64,000 nucleotides of DNA from an uncultured Altererythrobacter sp. (GTDB lineage: Bacteria; Pseudomonadota; Alphaproteobacteria; Sphingomonadales; Sphingomonadaceae), in contig CAJXJY010000004.1 of assembly GCA_913055875.1 (NCBI GenBank), positions 220,973-284,972 on the forward strand, given 5' to 3'. Below are positions 45,140 through 59,626 of this stretch, one piece after another; the first letter of the stretch is position 1; each line of letters starts with the position of its first letter. The notes below the pieces were generated by a model that worked only from the letters and a program-made list of their open reading frames with translations, did not search any database and was not told where the DNA came from. The translations under genes and the position numbers were made by a program.

Positions 45140-46573
45140 ATGGCGAGCGTAATCGAAAAAACCATCCGGGCCGCCGTCACACCTGCGATCAGGGCGGTGT
45201 CGGCGATCAACCGCGCGCGCCTGCCCGACGGCAGCGAAAATCCGTTCCTGCGCGGCGTCCACCGGCCGATGCGCGAGGAAAAGACGCTCACCGACCTCGA
45301 AGTGACGGGGGCGATTCCACCCGAACTCGATGGGCGCTACGTCCGCATCGGTCCGAACCCCTATGGCGATCTCGCCAAGGGCCACCACTGGTTCATCGGC
45401 GACGGGATGGTGCACGGCGTGCGGCTGAGAGGCGGCAAGGCCGAGTGGTACCGCAATCGCTACATCCGCTCGCGCCAACTCGAGGACAAGGGCGGCCCGC
45501 CCGCCGCGCCGGGTCCGCGCCGCGGCTTCGGCGATACGGTCAACACCAACGTGCTCGGCATGGGCGGGAAAATCATGGCGCTGGTCGAGGCGAGTTCCTT
45601 CCCGGTCGAGCTCGACGGCGAGCTCGAATCGCTCGGCTATTCGGATTTCGGCGGCGGGCTGACCGGCTCGTTCACCGCGCATCCGCACCGCTGCCCTAAG
45701 ACGGGCGAGTTCCACGCCATCTGCTACGACGGCATGGCCGCCGACACGATCCGTCATGTCGTGCTCGATGGCGCGGGCAGGGTGCTGCGCGAAACGCCGA
45801 TCGCGGTGCAGGACGGCCCGTCGATCCACGATTGCGCGCTGACCGAGAACCACGTCGTCATCCTCGACCTGCCGGTGACCTTCTCGATGAAGGCGCTGAT
45901 CGCGGGCCACAGCTTCCCCTATCGCTGGAACAACGCTCATCGCGCCCGCGTGGGGCTGATGCCGCGCGGCGGGACGGGCGAGGATATCGCCTGGTGCGAG
46001 GTCGATCCGTGCTACGTCTTTCATGTCGGCAACAGCTTCGAGGACGGCGAGGGCCGGGTGATCGTCGACGTGTGCGCCTACGAGACGATCATGGACGGCG
46101 ACATGCCCGGGCCGTACGGCAAGCCGCTCGGGCTCGAACGCTGGACCGTGGATCCCGAAGCAGGCCGCGTCGAGCGCACCACGCTCGACCCGCGCGGGCA
46201 GGAATTCCCGCGCCCCGACGAGCGCCGCTTCACCAAATCCTACCGCTATCTGTGGACGATGGGCCTGCCCGAAGACGGCGATCTCGATTTCTACGCAGCG
46301 ATGCCGCTCTACCGCCACGATCTCGACAGCGGCGAGAGCGTCGTGCGCGAATTCGGCGAAGGGTGCATCCCGGGCGAATTCGTGTTCGTCCCGCGCAGCC
46401 ACGACGCGCCCGAGGGCGACGGCTGGGTGATGGGTTACGTGATCGACCGCAACGAACGAACCAGCGCGCTCGAAATCCTCGACGCGACGACGCTCGACAC
46501 CGTCGCTTCGGTGCATATCCCGCATCTCGTTCCGCCGGGCTTCCACGGCAACTGGATTGCGGCGCGCCCGTAG
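45140..46573 (+). CDS. Carotenoid cleavage oxygenase family protein
   Basis: 477 residues. The beta-propeller fold carries iron ligands in T-A-H-P-H, D-G-P-S-I-H-D, Y-V-F-H-V-G-N and the terminal F-H-G-N-W. N-terminal G-R-Y-V-R-I-G-P-N-P and G-D-G-M-V-H-G-V are typical. Homologues cleave carotenoids, apocarotenoids or stilbenes; this one is closer in style to bacterial lignostilbene or apocarotenoid oxygenases. It lies 50 bp downstream of queA. Confidence 0.92.
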   Translation: MASVIEKTIRAAVTPAIRAVSAINRARLPDGSENPFLRGVHRPMREEKTLTDLEVTGAIPPELDGRYVRIGPNPYGDLAKGHHWFIGDGMVHGVRLRGGKAEWYRNRYIRSRQLEDKGGPPAAPGPRRGFGDTVNTNVLGMGGKIMALVEASSFPVELDGELESLGYSDFGGGLTGSFTAHPHRCPKTGEFHAICYDGMAADTIRHVVLDGAGRVLRETPIAVQDGPSIHDCALTENHVVILDLPVTFSMKALIAGHSFPYRWNNAHRARVGLMPRGGTGEDIAWCEVDPCYVFHVGNSFEDGEGRVIVDVCAYETIMDGDMPGPYGKPLGLERWTVDPEAGRVERTTLDPRGQEFPRPDERRFTKSYRYLWTMGLPEDGDLDFYAAMPLYRHDLDSGESVVREFGEGCIPGEFVFVPRSHDAPEGDGWVMGYVIDRNERTSALEILDATTLDTVASVHIPHLVPPGFHGNWIAARP

Positions 46574-46598
46574 CGAGCAGTGCGTTCCGGCGCTCGTG

Positions 46599-48728
46599 CT
46601 ATTTGTCGTAGTCCAGCTTGGCGATTTGATCTGAGAGCTTGTCGGGGACGATGATTACTCCGGGCCATCCACATGCGACGTCGGCCTCGTCCAGAACGTG
46701 CCGTGCCTTCCCATCGACCATCTTGTAGACAGCGACATTGCTTTCCGTCTTGAAGAATGTGCCTTCGGGTACGACCGGCGCAGCAAGCGGTATCGAATCG
46801 CTCAACGCTGCATCCAGCGTCGATATGCGCTGGTCGTCGTCCTCGACACGATCCAGCAGCAGCCGACGATAGCCTCGGTCGAGCAGGTAATAGAGCTTGT
46901 ATGCACTCGAATCGTCGCGCTTGGCATTCTTGTCCAAGGCCCAGGTGTCGGTGGCGACGATCAATTGTCCGTCGTGGACTCCCGCCTCCTTCTCCTCCTC
47001 GGACCAGTAATAGGGCCGGAAGGGGGCCCAATCGACCTTGTGGTCGTTGACTTCGGCCACGAACAGCAGCGTGCTGCCTTCGTTTTCGCGTTCGATCTTC
47101 ACATCGGTGATGATCCCCGAGGGATCGATATTGCCGTCAGCGTCCTGGCGACCGATCAGCGTTTCGTCGATCGCCCTGAGGTAATCGAAGGCCTGCTGGT
47201 TTCCGTCGTCGCTATCCACCAGGCAGAGGTAGTTCTTGCCGATCACATCCGTGCCCAGATCGGTTTGCACTCCGTCGATCGCCTGCACGGAGCCGGACTT
47301 GCCGTCTTCCGACAGCACCAGTTTGCGATAGCTGGACCCCAGGGTGAGTATCGCGGACGATCCGAACGGAATGGTGCCGAAGCGAATTTCCGTCAGCACC
47401 GGCTGTTCGCCCGGGCCGAGTTGCTGCTTGATCGCCTTCAGTTTCTCGGCCTCGAAACCGCCGACGCGGACATAGCCGGCACCGTTGATCGGCCCGTTGG
47501 GCAGGGGTTGCGTGTGCCAGCCGAGCGAGGTGAATTCTCCGTCGGCGTACTCGGAGAAATGCCCGGAAAACCGGATAAAATACCCTCCGTCGGGAGTGTA
47601 CTCCCTGTGCATCTTCAAACCGGTCAGGAAGGAATTCGGCTTCGGTGCGACCAGAGGATTCGCGACCAGCCGCAAATATGGATCATAGCGGACGTCGTCG
47701 GTTGTATAATATCCTCCGTGTCCCGAGGAAAAGTAGTTTTGGTTACCCAAATTCGGGATATTGGCGCGAAGCGAATAACTGTTTTCACTGGAAAATTTAT
47801 CGGAATAAGCCTTCTTGATTGCATCCGGAAAGTCAGACCAACCGATACCGTTTATATTTTTTTCATCCTGTATATTGTCCTCGAACTTAACGTCGAAGCG
47901 ATTGTCTTGATAGAATTTGTCCCTGCTCGATTTCGCCAGAGTCTCCAGTTCAGTGCTGTGATTCGAAGCCGCGCGATACTCGGAATATCCCTGGTCGTGC
48001 AGGATCGTGCTGAAGCTCGCCAATGCGAGGTCGTGGAGATAGCGGGCGCGGTTGTAGAGGTGAATCAGGCTGAAGTAGACCGATTCGAGGTAATCGGCTT
48101 TCGAAAGACGCGATACCGGGTTTTTCTCGGCGATATTCGACGCCCGCGATTCTTGCGCCTTGTCCCACAACTCGGACAGGGTTGCCACGTAATTCTGGTG
48201 GTTGGACCCGTATTTGTCCTTCAACAATCGAGCCAGCGAACGATCCTGGTCATGGTCGAAGAGAATGTTCTCGATCAGCTGGTGTCCGTCGGCACTGGCT
48301 GGAGGATTGTCGGTCTCGACCCCGTTCAGGTACCAATTGATGAAAGACAGTGTCGTTTTCTTGTCTGCTATGCTATCCTTGGTGATAGACGACGTAAAGC
48401 GATCTATCTCATCTTCGTAATCGTCGAGAACGCCGATTATATGATTGTGCTTATCGTCGATATCCTTGAGCAGATCATTGACTTCGATAGTGTCTACGAC
48501 AGATTTTATTTCGAGCAAGGATTTTTCGATTTTGTGAAGCTCGTCATACAATTTCTTTTCTTTTGCGTCTGCAACTTTCCAGTCGAGGACGAGGCCGACA
48601 ACGCCGAGAGATGCGGCAAGCCCCCCTCCCCCTCCGCCCATCGCAGCCGACAATTTGGCCACGCGTTCGGAGAGATCGACGATTTTCTTGCTGGTTGAAA
48701 GAGTGTCGGCCACAGTTTGATCCCCCAT
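46599..48728 (-). CDS. Orphan 709-aa protein, possible membrane-active (toxin-like) architecture
   Basis: Family not recognised. Residues 28-47 are Gly-rich and hydrophobic (A-M-G-G-G-G-G-G-L-A-A-S-L-G-V-V). They are flanked by helical, heptad-like stretches (about 10-27 and 52-125), the layout of helical pore-forming proteins. Residues about 130-300 are helical and charged, and 330-700 look beta-rich with many Gly, Asp and aromatic residues. No signal peptide. The 5' part of the gene is AT-rich (25 of 60 G+C at 48361-48420) while its 3' part is closer to the chromosome. The gene stands alone, convergent with the carotenoid oxygenase and divergent from the ABC exporter. It may be horizontally acquired. 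Confidence 0.7.
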   Translation of the reverse strand: MGDQTVADTLSTSKKIVDLSERVAKLSAAMGGGGGGLAASLGVVGLVLDWKVADAKEKKLYDELHKIEKSLLEIKSVVDTIEVNDLLKDIDDKHNHIIGVLDDYEDEIDRFTSSITKDSIADKKTTLSFINWYLNGVETDNPPASADGHQLIENILFDHDQDRSLARLLKDKYGSNHQNYVATLSELWDKAQESRASNIAEKNPVSRLSKADYLESVYFSLIHLYNRARYLHDLALASFSTILHDQGYSEYRAASNHSTELETLAKSSRDKFYQDNRFDVKFEDNIQDEKNINGIGWSDFPDAIKKAYSDKFSSENSYSLRANIPNLGNQNYFSSGHGGYYTTDDVRYDPYLRLVANPLVAPKPNSFLTGLKMHREYTPDGGYFIRFSGHFSEYADGEFTSLGWHTQPLPNGPINGAGYVRVGGFEAEKLKAIKQQLGPGEQPVLTEIRFGTIPFGSSAILTLGSSYRKLVLSEDGKSGSVQAIDGVQTDLGTDVIGKNYLCLVDSDDGNQQAFDYLRAIDETLIGRQDADGNIDPSGIITDVKIERENEGSTLLFVAEVNDHKVDWAPFRPYYWSEEEKEAGVHDGQLIVATDTWALDKNAKRDDSSAYKLYYLLDRGYRRLLLDRVEDDDQRISTLDAALSDSIPLAAPVVPEGTFFKTESNVAVYKMVDGKARHVLDEADVACGWPGVIIVPDKLSDQIAKLDYDK

Positions 48729-48972
48729 CCGCTGAATTTCTTACGACATCCGCGTCCCCGATCAAACTACACGATAAATCTCGCATTGCCATCTTAACCT
48801 GTTCGCAAAACTAGCGATATCGGCCTCGAAACACTCGAGCCTGTGATCAGCGGATATTCCGATCTCGTCGCGACCGCCCTCCGTCTGGTACGAACTCCTT
48901 CGCGATCAGACGGCGACGCTCAGAAGAACGATGCGACTTGCATTCACCATCCAGCTTCAGCATCGCGGAACC

Positions 48973-49913
<941 letters not shown>

Positions 49914-49917
<4 letters not shown>

Positions 49918-50678
49918 TCAACTGGCGCTCGACCTGGTCGATCTATGTTCGCGAGCTGACGCGCTTCCTGCGCACCGCGTTCCAGTCGGTGCTCGCACCG
50001 GTGCTGACGACGACGCTCTATTTCATCGTCTTCGGCGGCGCGATCGGCGGGCGCATGCCCGATATCTCCGGCATCCCCTACGAGGCGTTCATCATCCCCG
50101 GCCTGCTGATGCTCACCCTGCTCGGCGAGACGACCAGCAATTCGAGCTTCGGCATCTACATGCCGCGCTTTACCGGCACGATCTACGAGCTGCTGTCGGC
50201 GCCCGTCGGGGTCGCCGAAACGCTGATCGGCTTCGTCGGCGCGGCGGCGACCAAGAGCCTGATCCTCGCGACGATCATCCTCCTGACCGCCCGCGTGTTC
50301 GTCGATTATTCGATCGCGCATCCGCTGGTGGCGGTGGTGTACATCATGCTGGTAGCGGCGAGCTTCAGCCTGTTCGGCTTCATCCTCGGCATCTGGGCCG
50401 ACAATTTCGAGAAGCTCGGGATCATCCCGATGCTGATCCTGACCCCGCTGACCTTCCTCGGCGGCACCTTCTACTCGCTCGACATGCTGCCCGAGCCGTG
50501 GGACACGATCGCGCTCGCCAACCCGATCGCCTTCCTCGTCAGCGGACTGCGCTGGACCTTCTACGGCCATGCCGATGTCTCGTTCGCGCTGTCGCTGGGC
50601 CTGACGCTCGGCTTCCTCGCCGTGTGCGTCGCGATCATCGCCTTCATCTTCAAGACCGGCTGGCGGCTGCGGAGTTGA
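49914..50678 (+). CDS. ABC-2 type exporter permease
   Basis: 254 residues with six hydrophobic segments and the ABC-2 signature around L-T-P-L-T-F-L-G-G-T-F-Y-S-L-D-M-L-P. Its start overlaps the ATP-binding gene. Together the pair makes a complete small exporter of the kind used for lipids, polysaccharides or drugs. Confidence 0.93.
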
Positions 50679-53638
<2,960 letters not shown>

Positions 53639-53749
53639 GAAATCCGGCTTTCTACCGACCGGAACCCAATTCGAAAAGTCCTGCGCTCTTTCATGTATGG
53701 CGATTTCTGCTAGCAAGCGGGCAGGATTGAATTTCTTGGGGTCGCACCA

Positions 53750-55729
53750 ATGCGTTGTATGCTGTCTTTCGCCGCGCTTGCCGCGGCAGCTTTCTCCATG
53801 CCGGTGGCTGCGGAGGAACTGGCCGAAACCGCCGCCAAGTTCGGCGCGCGACAGTCGGTACTGTCGCCGGCCTTGTCACCGTCGGGCGACAAGCTGCTCT
53901 ACGTCCAGCCCGGAACGAGTTCGGAAGAGACGATCTACGTCGTCGATCTGGTGAACGGCGGCGAGCCGAAACCGATCATCACCACCAACGAGGCGCAGGC
54001 GCGTCTGAACGAGTGCACATGGGCGACCGAAGAGCGGATCGTGTGCCAGATCTTCGGCTTCCAGGAGACCGGGGGCATGCTGCTCGGGTTTACCAGGCTG
54101 ATGGCATTGAAGGACGACGGCTCGGACGTCACCCAACTGACCCCGCCGACCGACTGGCGGGCGATGGGTATCGTTCAGAACGGCGGCGACTGGCTCGCGC
54201 TCGATATCGAGGGCGAGGAGAACAAGATCCTCATGACGCGCCAATACGTCAAGGAGCGGAGCAACAACACGCGCATCTTCAACGACAAGGAGGGGCTCGG
54301 GGTCGACTGGGTCGACGTCACCAACGGCCGCTTCCGCAATGTCGAGGAGCCCAACCGGATGGCGGCGGGCTATATCGCCGACGAGCACGGCAAGGTCCGC
54401 GTGATGGCCGCGCGCGACAGCGCGGCGAGCGGTTACGACGGTAGCGATGTGCGCTATCTCTACCGCCCAAAGGGTACGAACAAATGGGAAGCGCTGTCGA
54501 CGGTCGACCAGACCGGCAATGTCGACCAGGGCTTCGTCCCGATCGCGGTCGATAGCGCGAAAGACGTGGTCTACGGTTTCGACACCGTCGACGGCTATCG
54601 CGCGCTGTTCTCGGTGGCGCTCGACGGGACCGGCAAGCGCGAACAGCTGATGGCGCGCGGCGATGTCGATGTCGACGGGCTGATCCGCATCGGGCGCAAG
54701 AATCGCGTGGTCGGCGGCAGCTACGCCACCGAGAAGCGTTATGTCGAATATTTCGACGCCGAGCTCGACAAGTTCGCCAGCGGGCTGTCCAGGGCACTGC
54801 CGGGCCAGCCGCTGATCTCCATCGTCGATGCGAGCGAGGACGAGAGCATGCTGCTGATCGCCGCCTCGAGCGATACCGACCCCGGCACGCTGTACCTGCT
54901 GGAAAAGGAGACGCGCCAGCTCAGCCCGCTGCTGCCGCTGCGCGACCCGCTCGCCGAGCGCGAAATGGGACCGGTCGAGCCGATCTCCTTCCCGGCTGCC
55001 GACGGCACGCAGATCCCCGGCTACCTGACGCTTCCGCCGGGCAGCGAAGGCAAGAACCTGCCCGCCATCGTCCTGCCGCATGGCGGCCCCGGCGCGCGCG
55101 ACGAATGGGGCTTCGACTGGCTGCCGCAATTCTTCGTCGCGCGCGGCTATGCCGTGCTGCAACCGAATTATCGCGGTTCGGCGGGCTACGGCGAGGCGTG
55201 GTACGGGCGCAACGGCTTCCAGGCCTGGGAGACGGCGATCGGCGACGTCAACGACGCCGGGCGCTGGCTGGTGGCGCAGGGTATCGCAGATCCGGACAGG
55301 CTGGCGATCGTGGGCTGGTCCTATGGGGGTTATGCCGCGCTGCAGTCGCAGGTGCTCGATCCGGACCTCTACAAGGCGGTCGCGGCAATAGCCCCGGTGA
55401 CCGATCTCGACCTGCTACGCGAGGAGAACCGCCGCTACACGAGCTATCTCGCCTACGACAAGTTCATCGGCAATGGCCCGCATGTCGCGGCCGGTTCGCC
55501 GGCGCGCCATACGGCGAAATTCAAGGCGCCGGTGCTGCTGGTGCATGGCACGATGGACATGAATGTCAGCGACGCGCACTCGAAGCTGATGGAGGACCGG
55601 CTCAAGGGCAACGGCAAGCAGATCGACTATCTGGAGTTCAAAGGGCTCGACCATGGCCTCCACCACAGCCAGGCGCGCGGCATCATGCTCAAGCGGATCG
55701 GCGAGTTCCTCGAAGGGGCGCTCGACTAG
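53750..55729 (+). CDS. S9 family peptidase (prolyl oligopeptidase-like), exported
   Basis: 659 residues. A signal peptide of about 20 residues ends at V-A-A-E. An N-terminal beta-propeller precedes the alpha/beta-hydrolase domain. The catalytic Ser is S524 in G-W-S-Y-G-G, with Asp in H-G-T-M-D-M and His in L-D-H-G-L-H. Probably a dipeptidyl or acylaminoacyl peptidase acting in the periplasm. Confidence 0.92.
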   Translation: MRCMLSFAALAAAAFSMPVAAEELAETAAKFGARQSVLSPALSPSGDKLLYVQPGTSSEETIYVVDLVNGGEPKPIITTNEAQARLNECTWATEERIVCQIFGFQETGGMLLGFTRLMALKDDGSDVTQLTPPTDWRAMGIVQNGGDWLALDIEGEENKILMTRQYVKERSNNTRIFNDKEGLGVDWVDVTNGRFRNVEEPNRMAAGYIADEHGKVRVMAARDSAASGYDGSDVRYLYRPKGTNKWEALSTVDQTGNVDQGFVPIAVDSAKDVVYGFDTVDGYRALFSVALDGTGKREQLMARGDVDVDGLIRIGRKNRVVGGSYATEKRYVEYFDAELDKFASGLSRALPGQPLISIVDASEDESMLLIAASSDTDPGTLYLLEKETRQLSPLLPLRDPLAEREMGPVEPISFPAADGTQIPGYLTLPPGSEGKNLPAIVLPHGGPGARDEWGFDWLPQFFVARGYAVLQPNYRGSAGYGEAWYGRNGFQAWETAIGDVNDAGRWLVAQGIADPDRLAIVGWSYGGYAALQSQVLDPDLYKAVAAIAPVTDLDLLREENRRYTSYLAYDKFIGNGPHVAAGSPARHTAKFKAPVLLVHGTMDMNVSDAHSKLMEDRLKGNGKQIDYLEFKGLDHGLHHSQARGIMLKRIGEFLEGALD

Positions 55730-55762
55730 CCCGATACTTTCGCGCTGGCACTCGATGCCGAT

Positions 55763-58327
55763 TCATGCAGCCTTGTCGATGTTCGTAGAGTCCATCTCCA
55801 TGTCGGCAATGAAATAGGAAACAGACTCGGCATCGAGGGATTTGCTGAAAAGGTAGCCCTGCAAATGTGTACAGCCCAGCTCGATGAGCATGCGACGTTG
55901 GTGATTGGTTTCCACGCCTTCCGCCACGATTCCCATGGATAGCTGGTGGCCTAAGCCGGTCACGGCTTGGACGATTGCCTTGGCGGCTCGCGATGTCTCT
56001 ATTTCGTCTATGAAGGATTTGTCTATTTTCACCTTGTCGAACGGCAGGCGCTGGAAATAGCTCAAAGAGGAGTGGCCGACACCGAAATCGTCGATCAGGA
56101 TCTGTATTCCGAGCGCGCGCAATTCCTCCAACTGGGCGAAAGTTTCCTCGGTATTCTGGATGACGAGGCGCTCGGTCACTTCCAACTGCAACCTTCCCGG
56201 AGCAAGCCCGGTGCTAGTCAGGGTTTCGCGGACCGTGTCGACCAAGGTCCCACTCATGAATTGCAAGGGAGACAAGTTTACCGCCACGCGGATGCGTTCG
56301 GGCCAGGCGAGCGCGTCGGTACAGGCCTGCACGAGGAGTTGGCTGCCGAGTTGATCGATCAGACCGCATTCTTCCGCCAGCGAAATGAAATCGTCTGGCC
56401 GTACGGGACCTCGGCTATCGTGGGTCCATCGCGCAAGCGCCTCAAGGCTGGTAATCGCGCCGGTCGAGGTGGAAACGACCGGCTGGTATTCTAGCCTGAT
56501 GTGTTTGCTTTCGACCGCATGCCGCAAATCGGATTCGAGCTTCCTGCGGTCGCGCAACGCTGCGTCCATCTCGTCGTCGAAGAAGCATGCCGTGCCGCGT
56601 CCCACGCTTTTGGCGCGATAAAGTGCCAAGTCGGCGTTTTCACGCAATTGCTCCGTCGTCCGGCCGTCATCGGGATGCAATACTGCTCCGACCGATGCTC
56701 CGATATGAGCTGTGGCGCGGCGCGCCACGATGGGCTTCGAAATGCACTCGATGATCCGGTCGGCGAAAATCGAGGCACGGCTGTGCAGCCGGTCCCCGAA
56801 CAGCAGGGCGACGAATTCGTCCCCACCAACTCTTGCCACGAACGAATTCTCGTCCGTCAGGGCATTGAGCCGGTCACCTACTTCCTTGAGCACGGCATCG
56901 CCCGTGAGGTGGCCGAACTGGTCGTTGATGGCCTTGAAGCGATCGAGATCGATGCTGAGCATCGCGAATTTGGTGCGCTCCGACACTCTCGTATGCAGTA
57001 TTTCGGCCAGCCTCGCCCGGTTCAGCAGGCCGGTCAGGGTATCGTAGCGTGCCAGCCGGTAGTTCTCCGCCTCGCTGCGGCGAAACTCCGTCATGTCCTC
57101 GGCCATTCCGAGAATGTACTGGCCTTTGCGGTCGGGCCCGTCCATCAGCACACGGGTGGTCCTGATATCGAACCGCTCTCCGTCTTCCCTGACAAATTCG
57201 CTCTCGTAGACATGCGGTTTCCCGCTCGCGACCGCCTCCCCATCGCGTTCTTCGTAGGCTGCGCCGATACCGGGAAACAGTTCCGAATCGCTCGATCCGA
57301 TCAGGGTCTCGGCACGCCGACCCATCTTCTCCTCGGCTTTTTTGTTCACCAGCAGATATTTGCGGGTGCGGGCGTCCTTGACGAACAGCATCGCGGGTAG
57401 ATTGGCGACGATCGTGTCTAGAAAAGCGCGAGAGTTCTGGCGGTCCTCCTCCAGCGCCTTGCGGTCGCTGATATCGCGGATGATCGCCGCGAAACCATCG
57501 CGCTTCCCGTCGTTGCCCCAAGGCGCAAGCGAGAGTTCTATGGGAAATTCGTGACCGTCCGCATGGCGCGCCGGCAATTCGACGAATGTGCCGAGCAATC
57601 GAGTCGGGCCTCCGGATGCGGCGTTGTCGATCGATCCTTGATGGCTGTCGCGGAAGCGCTCAGGCATAATGAGCGTTACATTCTCTCCAATCGCTTCCTG
57701 CCGCGAATATCCGAACATTCTTTCAACCGCGGCGTTCATGAAAACGATCGTACCGGTGCGATCCGCAGCCAGCACCGCGTCGGAAGTCGCATCGACGACT
57801 TTGGCAGCGATCTCTCCCATACGCTTGCCGCGGCGAGCCTCGATAAACTGCGCGGCGAGGTGTGCCAGGTTTTCCAGAACGGCGACATCATCGTCGCCGA
57901 AATCGGGCCGGGGTTCTTCGTCGATGACGCACAGGCTGCCGATGCAATGGCCGTTGCGCAGAAACAGGGGTGCGCCGGCGTAGAAACCGATCCCATGCTC
58001 GGCGGTGACGAGCGGATTGGCGCAAAAGCGACCGTCCCTGCGTGCATCGCGGACCAAGAAGGTTTCCCGGCTGGCAACCGTGTAATCGCAGAAAGCGATG
58101 TCGCGCGGGGTTTCCGCGAACGGAATTCCGACCCTCGACTTGAACCATTGTCGGTGTTCGTCGACGAGGCTGATGGCCGCGCTACTGGTTCGCAGCGCAA
58201 CCGTTGCGAGCTTCGTCAGATTGTCGAGTTCCTCTTCCGGAGGCGTATCTAGTATGGCCAGATCGGCCAACGCGGCCAATCTTTCGCTCTCGCTCTGAAG
58301 CTGACCCGGCAGAGGGGGAGTATCCAT
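55763..58327 (-). CDS. GAF-PAS-PAS-GGDEF-EAL cyclic-di-GMP protein
   Basis: 854 residues from ATG 58327. Order: GAF (about 20-170), PAS (about 180-300), PAS (about 310-430), GGDEF with R-V-G-G-D-E-F-V-A-L, and EAL with S-L-E-A-L-A-R-W and I-L-I-D-D-F-G-V-G-H-S. Both domains keep their key motifs, so it could make or degrade c-di-GMP. No membrane segment. It is convergent with the S9 peptidase. Confidence 0.92.
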   Translation of the reverse strand: MDTPPLPGQLQSESERLAALADLAILDTPPEEELDNLTKLATVALRTSSAAISLVDEHRQWFKSRVGIPFAETPRDIAFCDYTVASRETFLVRDARRDGRFCANPLVTAEHGIGFYAGAPLFLRNGHCIGSLCVIDEEPRPDFGDDDVAVLENLAHLAAQFIEARRGKRMGEIAAKVVDATSDAVLAADRTGTIVFMNAAVERMFGYSRQEAIGENVTLIMPERFRDSHQGSIDNAASGGPTRLLGTFVELPARHADGHEFPIELSLAPWGNDGKRDGFAAIIRDISDRKALEEDRQNSRAFLDTIVANLPAMLFVKDARTRKYLLVNKKAEEKMGRRAETLIGSSDSELFPGIGAAYEERDGEAVASGKPHVYESEFVREDGERFDIRTTRVLMDGPDRKGQYILGMAEDMTEFRRSEAENYRLARYDTLTGLLNRARLAEILHTRVSERTKFAMLSIDLDRFKAINDQFGHLTGDAVLKEVGDRLNALTDENSFVARVGGDEFVALLFGDRLHSRASIFADRIIECISKPIVARRATAHIGASVGAVLHPDDGRTTEQLRENADLALYRAKSVGRGTACFFDDEMDAALRDRRKLESDLRHAVESKHIRLEYQPVVSTSTGAITSLEALARWTHDSRGPVRPDDFISLAEECGLIDQLGSQLLVQACTDALAWPERIRVAVNLSPLQFMSGTLVDTVRETLTSTGLAPGRLQLEVTERLVIQNTEETFAQLEELRALGIQILIDDFGVGHSSLSYFQRLPFDKVKIDKSFIDEIETSRAAKAIVQAVTGLGHQLSMGIVAEGVETNHQRRMLIELGCTHLQGYLFSKSLDAESVSYFIADMEMDSTNIDKAA

Positions 58328-58396
58328 ACCCTGCCTATGAGCTACATTGGTTATCAAATAGTTGAGCAAAAACCGGGGCTTGGGTGGAAACGCGTA

Positions 58397-58425
58397 AAGG
58401 CGGGCGCCTGGTCGGCGCCCGCCTT
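58397..58425 (-). terminator. Rho-independent terminator of rpsD
   Basis: A perfect 12-bp stem (58397-58408 with 58414-58425) and 5-nt loop, 26 nt past the rpsD stop. The following minus-strand sequence is only weakly T-rich (ACGCGTTTCC). Confidence 0.75.
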
Positions 58426-58451
58426 CGTCGAACGGCAACTCCGAGTCGCGA

Positions 58452-59066
58452 TCAGCGCGAGTAGAACTCGACGACCAGGTTCGGTTCCATGGTCACCGGG
58501 TAGGGCACTTCGTCGAGCGTCGGAACGCGGGTGAAGCTCACCTTGTCGGTGCCGTCGGGCGCGACGTAGTCGGGAATTTCGCGCTCGGGCAGGCTCTGCG
58601 CCTCGATCACCAGCGCCATGTCCTGAGCCTTCTTGCCCAGCGACACGACGTCGCCGACCTTGACCTGCGCGCTCGGGATGTTGGTCTTCACACCGTTCAG
58701 GTAGATGTGGCCGTGATTGACGATCTGGCGCGCGGCGAAGATCGTCGGCGCGAACTTGGCGCGATAGACCACCATGTCGAGCCGCTGTTCGAGCAGGCCG
58801 ATGAGGTTCTGGCCGGTATCGCCCTTCATCGCAGCGGCCTTCTTGTAGGTCGCCTTGAACTGCTTCTCGGTGACGTCGCCGTAATAGCCCTTCAGCTTCT
58901 GCTTGGCGCGCAGCTGGAGGCCGAAGTCGGACATCTTGCCCTTGCGGCGCTGGCCGTGCTGACCGGGGCCGTAGGAGCGCTTGTTGACGGGAGAATTCGG
59001 GCGACCCCAGATGTTTTCGCCCATCCGGCGGTCGAGTTTGTACTTGGCGCTCTTGCGCTTCGACAT
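58452..59066 (-). CDS. rpsD: 30S ribosomal protein S4
   Basis: 204 residues, the usual alphaproteobacterial length, from ATG 59066. It begins [14 protein letters not shown] and contains an S4 RNA-binding domain ([10 protein letters not shown]). S4 starts 30S assembly and in many bacteria represses its own operon. Here it is a single gene followed by a terminator. Confidence 0.98.
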   Translation of the reverse strand: MSKRKSAKYKLDRRMGENIWGRPNSPVNKRSYGPGQHGQRRKGKMSDFGLQLRAKQKLKGYYGDVTEKQFKATYKKAAAMKGDTGQNLIGLLEQRLDMVVYRAKFAPTIFAARQIVNHGHIYLNGVKTNIPSAQVKVGDVVSLGKKAQDMALVIEAQSLPEREIPDYVAPDGTDKVSFTRVPTLDEVPYPVTMEPNLVVEFYSR

Positions 59067-59273
59067 GAGTCGTATCCTTCGATTTGCTGGACCACCCCAG
59101 CGGTGGCCATCCAACCCGGCATCGCACCGCCGGACCCTTATGTCCGACGCGGCATCCGCTTCACCGGGGTGCGGAGCCAATTCGCGAAGGCGCGCCTCTA
59201 GCAGGATTGCCGCTCCGGTCAAGGGTGGATCGAGGCTCGACAAGCGACCCGAGTGCGGGCAGAGGCGCGGGGC

Positions 59274-59597
59274 ATGAGCGAGCCCCGGAACGACGATATC
59301 AAAGCCCCCGAAGCCTGCGAGACCATGGGCGATGTCCGCGCGGGTGTCGACGCTACCGATCAGGCGCTGTTGGACCTGCTCGAAACCCGCTTCGGCTACA
59401 TGCGCGCAGCGGCGCGGATCAAGCAGGACCGCGAGACCGTGCGCGACGAGACGCGCAAGGCTGCGGTGATCGCCGCGGTGCGCGACCGGGCGGAACGGGC
59501 CGGCTTGCCCGCCGTCGAGGTTGCGGAAATCTGGGACCGGCTCGTCGAAATCTCGATCGCTTACGAACTTGTCGAGTGGGACCGGCTCAGGACGTAG
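59274..59597 (+). CDS. Chorismate mutase (AroQ type)
   Basis: 107 residues from ATG 59274. The three-helix AroQ fold is indicated by [17 protein letters not shown] and a C-terminal I-A-Y-E-L-V-E-W. It converts chorismate to prephenate for Phe/Tyr; isochorismate-pyruvate lyase is a related alternative. Divergent from rpsD. Confidence 0.88.
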   Translation: MSEPRNDDIKAPEACETMGDVRAGVDATDQALLDLLETRFGYMRAAARIKQDRETVRDETRKAAVIAAVRDRAERAGLPAVEVAEIWDRLVEISIAYELVEWDRLRT

Positions 59598-59626
59598 ATT
59601 CTGTTTCGGCAAAGCTGAAACGATTG

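Noticed and set aside
46698..48698. 666-codon open frame opposite the 709-aa gene
   Set aside because: No Shine-Dalgarno or domain. The minus frame has a more natural amino acid composition and its N-terminal half keeps ordered helical patterns, so the plus frame is a shadow, though the orphan status of the minus gene keeps some doubt.
53876..55162. 428-codon open frame opposite the S9 peptidase
   Set aside because: The plus strand holds a complete signal peptide and catalytic triad; the minus frame is Arg/Asp-rich and has no domain.
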